From Promethearchaeota archaeon (GTDB taxonomy: Archaea; Asgardarchaeota; Lokiarchaeia; Sigynarchaeales; SOKP01): a stretch of 5,619 nucleotides of DNA. A program made the translations under genes and the position numbers. The DNA is taken from NCBI GenBank assembly GCA_016839905.1, contig JAEOTJ010000005.1, positions 1 to 5,619 on the forward strand, given 5' to 3'. Under the pieces are notes generated by a model that saw only the letters and a list, made by a program, of their open reading frames with translations, ran no database searches and had not been told where the DNA came from. Shown here piece by piece: positions 1 through 5,354 of the stretch (position 1 is its first letter; every line of letters begins with the position of its first letter).

Positions 1-60
1 ATGAAAATCCTTTATTATCTGGTTATAATAAATAAACACACTCAAATAGAAATTATAACA

Positions 61-76
61 TTATATTTTAACTAAT
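61..76 (+). promoter_or_regulatory. Possible promoter of the rubrerythrin gene, with a TTAACTAAT motif
   Basis: TTATATTTT at 61-69 could be an archaeal TATA box; its distance to the ATG at 100 would give a transcript starting at or just before the start codon. TTAACTAAT at 68-76 overlaps its downstream edge. The same nonamer occurs three times in the 5161-5354 intergenic region, so it could be an operator. In DNA this A+T-rich the box itself is weak evidence. Confidence 0.3.
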
Positions 77-99
77 TATATTAATATAGAGTCAATAAG

Positions 100-666
100 A
101 TGTCAACTGTTATTGATAATTTAAAAGAAGCCATAGATGGGGAAAGTAAAGCAAAACGAAAATATGAGTTATTTGCTGAAAAAGCAAGAGAAGAAAAACT
201 TCCGGAGGTTGCTCATCTATTTGAAGCTATTTCAGCTGGAGAATCAATCCATATAAAAAACCATACAAGAGCTTTATCAGTTCTCACTAATGAAGATGTT
301 AATCTGGAAGATATTGTCAAAATGAATGAAGAAGATTTAAAGAACCATGTTAAAGGTACAGTTGCTAATTTAATAGACGCAATCAATGGCGAAACTTATG
401 AAACAAAAAAAATGTATAAAAATTTCATAAAAAATTCTAAAAGAGAGGGAAATGAAGTTGCTGAGTTATCATTTTCTCTAGCAAGAAAAGCTGAAAAAGT
501 ACATGCCAGATTATTCAGTGAAATTTTAAAAAAATTGGAAAAGAATGAGATTATAGATAATCAAAAGATTTATGTGTGTCAAATCTGTGGAAACATAGAA
601 TTTAGTGCTCCTCCACCAATCTGTCCCATATGTGATCATAGTCAGAAATTCTTTCAAGAAACATGA
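100..666 (+). CDS. Rubrerythrin (ferritin-like di-iron domain plus C-terminal rubredoxin-like domain)
   Basis: The product is a 188-residue cytosolic protein with the two-domain plan of rubrerythrins, which in anaerobes reduce hydrogen peroxide at a di-iron site using electrons passed through a rubredoxin-type iron centre. Residues about 1-147 are a helical ferritin-like bundle. Candidate metal ligands are E15, E48 with H51 (ESIH), E98 with E101 (ETYE), and E132 with H135 (EKVH). The C-terminal 30 residues carry CQIC (160-163) and CPIC (175-178), the four cysteines expected to bind one iron. The length is normal for the family. The ATG at 100 places E15 and Y22 at the usual distance from the N terminus. 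No Shine-Dalgarno sequence precedes it, so a leaderless or very short-leader mRNA is likely. The gene converges on a VIT1-type metal transporter gene 14 bases away, which suggests a shared role in iron handling. The family call is secure; the physiological partner is inferred. Confidence 0.95.
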   Translation: MSTVIDNLKEAIDGESKAKRKYELFAEKAREEKLPEVAHLFEAISAGESIHIKNHTRALSVLTNEDVNLEDIVKMNEEDLKNHVKGTVANLIDAINGETYETKKMYKNFIKNSKREGNEVAELSFSLARKAEKVHARLFSEILKKLEKNEIIDNQKIYVCQICGNIEFSAPPPICPICDHSQKFFQET

Positions 667-669
667 ATA

Positions 670-682
670 GGATTTTCTTTTC
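670..682 (+). terminator. Possible T-rich terminator of the rubrerythrin gene
   Basis: The 14 bases between the two convergent stop codons are T-rich on the plus strand (GATTTTCTTTT), with no hairpin. Archaeal RNA polymerase can terminate on U-rich tracts alone. No matching T-run is seen for the minus-strand gene, whose transcript probably runs antisense into the rubrerythrin 3' end. Confidence 0.25.
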
Positions 683-1391
683 AAGCACCAGCAATTAACT
701 GTTCAAGTAATGTGCCTATGCCATAAGAAGCAATAAAAGCTACTATTCCTATAAGTATCATTTCTAGACCACTTCTAAGTTTATGTTCTCCAGTGATTTT
801 AGTTTTTAAAACTCCTACTATAAAAAGCATTGAGAATGAAATTATTGAAGATAATACCAACGAGATCAACCCCAAATCGAAAAAGTAGCTAAATAAAGTT
901 AAAAGAGATCCAAAAACAAAGGCAAGAAATGTTAAAATCGCTCCCATTATAGGGTTTTCTGGTTCTTCTAATCCTAACTCGCTTTTTATTAAAAAATCCA
1001 ACCATACTTTCTTATTTGATGTAATAGTGTCTACGCAAGCGTTAAGAGTTTCTCCTTCAAGGCCCATATTTTCAAAAATCTCTCTAACTTCTTCCTTTTC
1101 TTCTTCCGGAAAAAGTTCAATTTCAGCTCTTTCTTTCTTCAATTCATTTTTTATATAGTTATATTCAGATTTGCTAGAAATATATTCACCAAGCCCCATA
1201 CTAATTGCTCCCGAAACCATAGCTGCAAACCCTGTTAAAATAACAATAGAATTATTACCCGTAGATGCTAGTGTAGCAGCTGCAACTCCAACTAGTAGGG
1301 TAAATGTTGATATTAATCCATCATTCAAGCCTAAAATTATACTGCGTATTTTACTTCCCCCTGTTACATGTTCCTCATGCCTTGAACTCAA
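681..1391 (-). CDS. VIT1/CCC1 family iron or manganese transporter (DUF125)
   Basis: The 236-residue protein resembles the vacuolar iron transporter VIT1/CCC1 family, which exchanges Fe2+ or Mn2+ for protons and lowers cytosolic metal. The family signatures are clear: GLNDGLISTFTLLVGVA (21-37) in the first membrane helix, with D24 a likely metal-path residue, and GAISMGLGEYIS (61-72) in the second. A charged cytosolic stretch (about 74-140), rich in glutamate, is the expected metal-binding helical insert. It ends in the family-like EEPENP (142-147). Three further membrane helices follow at about 149-170, 174-195 and 207-232. The start is a TTG codon at 1391: an in-frame stop lies two codons upstream, the next in-frame ATG is residue 58 inside the second helix, and GGTGAT sits five bases before the TTG. 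The gene converges on the rubrerythrin gene and diverges from a radical SAM gene. The metal cannot be told from sequence. Confidence 0.93.
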   Translation of the reverse strand: MSSRHEEHVTGGSKIRSIILGLNDGLISTFTLLVGVAAATLASTGNNSIVILTGFAAMVSGAISMGLGEYISSKSEYNYIKNELKKERAEIELFPEEEKEEVREIFENMGLEGETLNACVDTITSNKKVWLDFLIKSELGLEEPENPIMGAILTFLAFVFGSLLTLFSYFFDLGLISLVLSSIISFSMLFIVGVLKTKITGEHKLRSGLEMILIGIVAFIASYGIGTLLEQLIAGA

Positions 1392-1396
1392 GTTTT

Positions 1397-1402
1397 ATCA
1401 CC
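1397..1402 (-). promoter_or_regulatory. Shine-Dalgarno GGTGAT deciding a TTG start
   Basis: Read on the minus strand, GGTGAT lies five bases before the TTG at 1391. It pairs perfectly with the ATCACC at the 3' end of archaeal 16S rRNA. An out-of-frame ATG at 1404 would encode only nine codons, overlaps the site, and does not lead to the conserved N terminus. The site is therefore the main support for the unusual TTG start. Confidence 0.65.
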
Positions 1403-1442
1403 ATTTGGACAAATACTTTCTGAAATCGTATAGTTATTTTTG

Positions 1443-1451
1443 TTTAATAAA
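1443..1451 (-). promoter_or_regulatory. Possible TATA box of the VIT1-type transporter gene
   Basis: On the minus strand TTTATTAAA lies about 52 bases before the TTG start. Transcription from it would begin near 1420, leaving a leader of roughly 30 bases that contains the GGTGAT site. This fits an mRNA led by a ribosome binding site. The 131-base gap to the radical SAM gene must also hold that gene's promoter, for which the A+T-rich stretch at 1493-1516 is the only candidate seen. Confidence 0.25.
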
Positions 1452-1522
1452 AAAAGAGCATTCAATTTGAGCCTTACTATTAATAACAATACATAAAAAC
1501 TATTTTTAATTAAATATCCTTT

Positions 1523-2581
1523 ATGGAACAAAAACTAACAGCCAAAGATATAAGACGTCACAAGAGTAAATTAATTGGTAGGTTAGCTTTAGCAGCAAAA
1601 AAGGCAAAGGATTTTGGAGGCAAACCATTTATATTTCATTTTCTTACAACATTAAGATGTAATTGTGATTGTGAGTCTTGTTTTTGGAAAGATAATACAG
1701 TTAAGAATGAATTGACTTTAGAAGAAATAAAAAGGATTTATCTAGAGGCAAAAGAGGAAGGTTTTTTAGTATCAATCTTATGGGGAGGTGAACCTACCAT
1801 TCGTAAAGACATAACAGATATTATAAAATTTGCTAAAAATGAAGCTAATTTTGCTTTTATGGGAATGGTAACAAATGGCTTTCTTATTCCTAAACGGATT
1901 TCTGAGTTTGGGAATGATCTTGACCTTATTCTCATGTCTTTAGATTCTCCTGTACGAGAGGAACATGATAAAATTAGATCATTACCAGGGTTATATGATA
2001 ATATCATGAAATCAATTGAAATAATTAAAAGGGATTATCCTCTCATATCTCTACAATTCAGTTTTTCTATAAGTAAGCATAATATCCATCGCGTTGATGA
2101 TATGATAGCCATAGGTGATAAATTAGAGGTCCCCATCGCATTTAATGTGATAAATACGATTCGACATTATTTAAATGGTAATATTGATGAAAAAGGAGAA
2201 TTATCTGCAACAGACCAAGATATAAGTGATGCTTTTTCAAGAATTTTAAATGCAAAAAGAAATGGATCTCATATATTAAATTCAGAGATGTATTTGAAAC
2301 ATTTTATCGGAGGAAAAAAACCTTACCGATGTCATGCGAGAAAAGTCTTTATGTTTGTTAATTCTAATGGTGATATCGAGAATTGCCTTCAATTAGATAA
2401 ACCTTTAGCAAATTTAAGAGAAATTTCAATTAAAGAGGTCCTAAATTTACCACGATTCCAACAATATTTAAAAGATACGGAAAAATGCGACAGTTGTAAT
2501 TCACCTACTATGATCGATACAAGTTATGCTTGGGAAGATTGGAGTTTATTAACAAAATCAGGTGGAATTTCCTTTGGTTAA
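1523..2581 (+). CDS. Radical SAM protein with C-terminal SPASM/twitch-like cysteines
   Basis: This is a 352-residue radical SAM enzyme of unknown substrate. CNCDCESC (46-53) contains the CX3CX2C motif (C46, C50, C53) that binds the [4Fe-4S] cluster reducing S-adenosylmethionine; C48 is an extra cysteine inside it. WGGEP (87-91) is the SAM-binding GGEP motif. TNG (117-119) and LMSLDSP (137-143) match later strands of the barrel. Four more cysteines, C270, C288, C322 and C325, follow in a pattern (RC, NC, then CDSC) like a reduced SPASM or twitch domain, so one auxiliary cluster is likely. The basic N-terminal 33 residues may form an amphipathic helix. The ATG at 1523 has no Shine-Dalgarno sequence and is probably leaderless. 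Peptide, cofactor or lipid modification are all possible. No obvious substrate peptide or partner gene adjoins it; the nearest gene is the divergent transporter. Confidence 0.9.
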   Translation: MEQKLTAKDIRRHKSKLIGRLALAAKKAKDFGGKPFIFHFLTTLRCNCDCESCFWKDNTVKNELTLEEIKRIYLEAKEEGFLVSILWGGEPTIRKDITDIIKFAKNEANFAFMGMVTNGFLIPKRISEFGNDLDLILMSLDSPVREEHDKIRSLPGLYDNIMKSIEIIKRDYPLISLQFSFSISKHNIHRVDDMIAIGDKLEVPIAFNVINTIRHYLNGNIDEKGELSATDQDISDAFSRILNAKRNGSHILNSEMYLKHFIGGKKPYRCHARKVFMFVNSNGDIENCLQLDKPLANLREISIKEVLNLPRFQQYLKDTEKCDSCNSPTMIDTSYAWEDWSLLTKSGGISFG

Positions 2582-2619
2582 TAAAAGAAAAAGTTTGGTT
2601 ATTATATTTCTCTGGTTCT

Positions 2620-2715
2620 TTAATAACTCTCATAGTTTTTAGTTCTCTTGACATTGGCTTCAAAAGGAGGATAAAATGTATTATCAATTCCTATTTTAAT
2701 ATCACTTATGTCCAT
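2620..2715 (-). CDS. Doubtful small ORF, 31 residues, unknown function
   Basis: The minus strand has an ORF from ATG at 2715 to TAA at 2620-2622. The product begins MDISDIKIGIDNTFYPPFE and ends NYESY; it is mixed charged and aromatic, with no membrane segment or cysteine. GGTAG lies six bases before the ATG and an A+T-rich region precedes it. It could be a real small protein, a remnant of a longer gene, or chance. Its existence would explain away the plus-strand AAGGAGG in the same place. Nothing recognised. Confidence 0.2.
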   Translation of the reverse strand: MDISDIKIGIDNTFYPPFEANVKRTKNYESY

Positions 2716-2903
2716 TTTTAACTACCTTCGGATTTCTTATAAGATAAGTAATGTGATTATATCCAGATATTTATACTATTTTGTGGAAAAAAATATAAAT
2801 CCCTTAAGGTTTTACTCTATTTTTTCATAAAGAATTTTACATTAATGGGAAAAATTATACCTTAATCATTTTAAACGAATCTTTCTCCTAAATAGACAGA
2901 TCC

Positions 2904-2911
2904 AATATAAT
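2904..2911 (+). promoter_or_regulatory. Possible TATA box of the C11-family gene
   Basis: AATATAAT lies about 37 bases before the ATG at 2944, preceded by a short CC. Transcription would begin near 2934, giving a leader of about ten bases. GTTGAT at 2933-2938, one base off GGTGAT, is placed five bases before the ATG, the same spacing as at the VIT1-type transporter gene, and could be a weak ribosome binding site. Confidence 0.35.
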
Positions 2912-2943
2912 TTGTAAATAAGAAAAAAATAAGTTGATAAATA

Positions 2944-4536
2944 ATGAAAAAAAGAGAGATTTTTTCCATTCTAATAATTTCAACGTTGATTATGAGTATA
3001 TTCTTTACTTCAGTTATTGGAACAGGAATTAAAGATTTAGATAGTGAAAATGATTGGACTGTGTTAATTTATTTTGCAGCAGATAATGATCTTGAGAATA
3101 CAGTTGAAATATTATTATCAGATTTGGAAGAAATTAATAACTCTGAAGAAGAGATAAGCATCGTTGTTATGATTGATAAACTCTCCTCTGAAGGAGCATG
3201 GATATATGAAATTGTTAATAATAAACGTTCTCTTATTATGAGTTTTGAGGAAAAAAACTCAGCAAATCCTGACACTTTAGAAGATTTTATTCAATATGTT
3301 AAAGAAAATTATCCGAGTGAAAAAACAATGCTTTCTCTCAAGAATCATGGATATGGTTGGAGAGGAATATGTCTGGATGAAACAAATGACAATCTAATAA
3401 TGAATACTGATGGATTAGTTAATAGCCTGAAAGGAAATGAAATTGATATCTTATTATTAGACGGTGAATCAATGGCTTCATTTGAAGTTGCCTATGAGTT
3501 AAGAAACGTAGTGTCTTATATGGTTGCTCCAGAATCTTCTATTCCATCTGATGGTATGCCTTATGATAAAATAATACAGACTCTTATTCAAAATTCTGGG
3601 ATTAACCCCGCAGAGTTTGCAGAAAATATTATTGATATATATTATACTGAATATATACTTCATGATTGTTTTGCAATTTCAGCTTTTAATATGTCCAACA
3701 TAGATATCGTAGGAGAAGCTTTTAGCAAGGTTACTAATACTCTTAATGATAAAATGGGGCAATATAGAAATATTGTAGCACCAGCTAGAGATCATTCGCT
3801 TCTAGGACCTGATGGGGTCATTGCAAGCACAAATTATATGGTGGATGTATATACATTCTTTAATGATCTTCAATTGATCCCTGACCCTAATCTTCAGAAT
3901 GCAATTCAAGAATTTGAAAAAATATATAATGGTTCGCTTATAGCTGAGGCACATAGCCGCCATTTTAGAGATATTCCACATGGATTAAATCTATGGTTTC
4001 CCCCAACATTAATCAAATATGAATCTGAGGGCGCAACATTAGATGGACAATTCATTTATCACGATTGTGAACTTGATATTACAACAGATTCTCACTGGGT
4101 AAAGTGTCTCATGGATTATTATGGAGTACTACCAGAAAGTTTTAAATTAACTACAGATGCAGATTCTCCTGATGATGATGGATTTTATATTTTAAGTTGG
4201 ACTGACTCAGTTAAAGCAGATACATACTCAATATATTCTTATCATAATAAGATAATCGAACTAAACGAGAGCCTTAGTTTAATTCAATCAGATTTAACTA
4301 GCAATTCATATAATATAGAAAATTCTCAAAATGGCGCAATATACTATGTAATTGCAGCTTACAATGAATATGGTTATATTATCTCAAATTGTGAATGTGT
4401 AAGTGTAGAAATTCCTCCCAATGAAGGGGATAATTATAATGGAATTCTGCCAAACCCAGTTCTGATAGCTTTTATAATCATTGGAATTCTTTCAATAAGC
4501 GTAATAGTAGCGGTAGCGTATAAAAAGAGAAGGTAA
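2944..4536 (+). CDS. Membrane-anchored clostripain-family (C11) protein lacking the catalytic cysteine, with FN3-like domain
   Basis: The 530-residue product is an exported protein related to the C11 (clostripain) peptidases of clan CD. Residues 5-27 are a hydrophobic signal peptide after MKKR. The C11 core spans about 35-395. DWTVLIYFAADNDLE (37-51) is the typical first strand, and NHGYGW (134-139) carries the catalytic H135. LLLDGESMASFEVAYEL (170-186) aligns with the family's strand ending DACLM followed by EVAYEL. There the nucleophilic cysteine is replaced by E175, with S176 beside it. VAPESSIPSDGMPYD (194-208) matches the conserved segment after it. Residues about 396-490 look like one FN3-type beta domain (ILSWTDSVKADTYSIYSY). 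A membrane helix at about 505-525 and the final KKRR anchor the chain, leaving the bulk outside the cell. It may be an inactive binding or scaffold protein, or use another residue; C143 is not at the nucleophile position. The gene stands alone. Confidence 0.85.
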   Translation: MKKREIFSILIISTLIMSIFFTSVIGTGIKDLDSENDWTVLIYFAADNDLENTVEILLSDLEEINNSEEEISIVVMIDKLSSEGAWIYEIVNNKRSLIMSFEEKNSANPDTLEDFIQYVKENYPSEKTMLSLKNHGYGWRGICLDETNDNLIMNTDGLVNSLKGNEIDILLLDGESMASFEVAYELRNVVSYMVAPESSIPSDGMPYDKIIQTLIQNSGINPAEFAENIIDIYYTEYILHDCFAISAFNMSNIDIVGEAFSKVTNTLNDKMGQYRNIVAPARDHSLLGPDGVIASTNYMVDVYTFFNDLQLIPDPNLQNAIQEFEKIYNGSLIAEAHSRHFRDIPHGLNLWFPPTLIKYESEGATLDGQFIYHDCELDITTDSHWVKCLMDYYGVLPESFKLTTDADSPDDDGFYILSWTDSVKADTYSIYSYHNKIIELNESLSLIQSDLTSNSYNIENSQNGAIYYVIAAYNEYGYIISNCECVSVEIPPNEGDNYNGILPNPVLIAFIIIGILSISVIVAVAYKKRR

Positions 4537-4586
4537 ATTTAATATTATTATTAAAATTATTAATCTTCTGAGATATCTCTAATTTC

Positions 4587-4597
4587 TTTTTTTTTTT
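4587..4597 (+). terminator. T-run terminator after the C11-family gene
   Basis: Eleven consecutive T begin 51 bases after the stop codon. A perfect ten-base palindrome, GAGATATCTC (4570-4579), lies just before them but has no loop, so it is unlikely to form a stable hairpin. A U-tract alone suffices for archaeal termination. The run lies in the 174-base gap before the convergent small cysteine-rich gene and is oriented to stop C11 transcripts. Confidence 0.5.
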
Positions 4598-4710
4598 AGC
4601 ATTACTTATAATTTTAAACGAATAATTAAAGTATTAACGATATTATTTTGTGAATAAAGATTGAGTAACTAGATTAAGACACATATTTGAATGAGATATG
4701 ATATATGATA

Positions 4711-5160
4711 TCATTGAACGCTTTCAAGTTCTTTACTAACTTCTTTTCTGTCTTCAAATTTTAGTTCAAGGATTATTCTACCCCATCCTCCACACTTTAA
4801 TCCAATATCAAAACAACCCACTCGCTTAATTCTCATTTCATTAGGATCAACACCTGCATAAAAGAGTTCTTGAGCCGCAAAGATTAACCGTTCCATTTCG
4901 CTCAATGCATAAACACAAATTCGCTTAGGACATAATTTAGTAAGTAGATTTCCTGGTCCATCAAAATAGAATTTATCACCAACTTTATGTAGACTAGCGC
5001 ACCCATGTGATTCTACAACTTCTATAATAATAGTCTTTTGTAATAGGCTTGGTGTTTTTAAAAGAGCTTCTTGATTTCTGGGATTTTTCAACCAAAGTTC
5101 CATCTCCTCATCTGTATACCCCAAATGGTCTTTTATAAAATCTTGAATTTTTTTAGACAT
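4711..5160 (-). CDS. TIGR04076-like small cysteine-rich protein, function unknown
   Basis: The 149-residue soluble protein resembles the uncharacterised TIGR04076 family. Residues 1-40 form a helical, charged extension with GYTDEEMELWLKNPRN (14-29). Residues about 42-137 form the core: VVESHGC (48-54), HKVGDKFYFDGPG (58-70), LCPKRICVYAL (76-86), then GCFDIGLKCGGWGRI (115-129). The five cysteines C54, C77, C82, C116 and C123 all fall in conserved-looking segments, so a metal or iron-sulfur site, or redox chemistry, is possible; no ligand is proven. The ATG at 5160 is the only sensible start; GGTAG lies eight bases upstream, a poor ribosome binding site. The gene diverges from an alpha/beta hydrolase gene over 194 bases and converges on the C11 gene. 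The family call is from memory of its motifs. No enzymatic activity can be assigned. Confidence 0.75.
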   Translation of the reverse strand: MSKKIQDFIKDHLGYTDEEMELWLKNPRNQEALLKTPSLLQKTIIIEVVESHGCASLHKVGDKFYFDGPGNLLTKLCPKRICVYALSEMERLIFAAQELFYAGVDPNEMRIKRVGCFDIGLKCGGWGRIILELKFEDRKEVSKELESVQ

Positions 5161-5204
5161 GATCTATTCTACCCTTTATTTATGTCTAATTAATTATTCA
5201 AATA

Positions 5205-5212
5205 CTTATATT
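5205..5212 (-). promoter_or_regulatory. Possible TATA box of the TIGR04076-like gene
   Basis: On the minus strand AATATAAG lies about 48 bases before the ATG at 5160, so transcription would begin near 5181 with a leader of about 20 bases. The box closely matches the AATATAAT proposed for the C11 gene. Confidence 0.35.
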
Positions 5213-5296
5213 GCTTTTTGATTAACTAATCTTTCTAAAAGAAAAAAAATAAAAAATGTTCTAAGTAAGCATTTTAAGTTTTAACTAATTCAATCA

Positions 5297-5304
5297 ATAT
5301 ATAG
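5297..5304 (+). promoter_or_regulatory. Possible TATA box of the alpha/beta hydrolase gene
   Basis: ATATATAG follows the middle TTAACTAAT copy by seven bases. It would start transcription near 5328, so the third copy (5334-5342) would fall just inside the transcript. An alternative box, AATAAAAC at about 5322-5329, would instead give a leaderless mRNA from the ATG at 5355. Confidence 0.3.
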
Positions 5305-5354
5305 TATTTGGTTCAATAAACAAATAAAACATATTAACTAATATTTTTAATCAC

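Larger units (their letters stand above)
2582..2943. other. 362-base intergenic region without a convincing gene
   Basis: This very A+T-rich stretch separates the radical SAM gene from the C11 gene. It contains AAGGAGG (2664-2670) five bases before an ATG (2676), but that frame stops after seven codons. A 31-codon minus-strand ORF (2620-2715) covers the same bases. A run of six T (2820-2825) is too weak to call as a terminator. The last 40 bases hold the likely promoter of the C11 gene. No tRNA-like or strongly structured RNA is apparent by eye. Confidence 0.6.
5161..5354. promoter_or_regulatory. Divergent intergenic region with three TTAACTAAT copies
   Basis: These 194 bases must serve two divergent genes. 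On the plus strand TTAACTAAT occurs exactly at 5222-5230, 5281-5289 and 5334-5342, with starts 59 and 53 bases apart. The core TTA-AC-TAA has inverted three-base arms, as a small operator might. An A-rich tract at about 5238-5258 lies between the first two copies. A fourth copy lies before the rubrerythrin gene (68-76). A regulator binding here is inference only; simple A+T richness explains part of the recurrence. Confidence 0.35.

Noticed and set aside
1..75. A 24-codon ATG frame at the very start of the window
   Set aside because: It has no visible upstream context, no recognisable composition or motif, and overlaps the probable rubrerythrin promoter.
1171..1470. A 99-codon plus-strand frame opposite the VIT1-type gene
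   Set aside because: It is the antisense shadow of a strongly conserved transporter gene and has no family-like features.
2530..2721. A 63-codon frame overlapping the end of the radical SAM gene, with a hydrophobic stretch
   Set aside because: It begins inside the conserved C-terminal codons of the radical SAM gene and its hydrophobicity comes from T-rich DNA; it has no ribosome binding site.
3069..3275. A 68-codon minus-strand frame inside the C11 gene
   Set aside because: It lies opposite conserved C11 core codons and has no start signal or recognisable motif.
2868..4623. A 13-base direct repeat ATTTTAAACGAAT at 2868-2880 and 4611-4623 flanking the C11 gene, as if marking an inserted cassette
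   Set aside because: A rough estimate from base composition gives about one such 13-base match by chance in a window this long and A+T-rich. No terminal inverted repeats, integrase or transposase accompany it.
4694..4714. Imperfect palindrome of GATAT/ATATC units with ATGATATCAT at 4705-4714, as a possible terminator for the minus-strand gene
   Set aside because: It overlaps that gene's stop codon, pairs weakly, and is not followed by a T-run on the minus strand.
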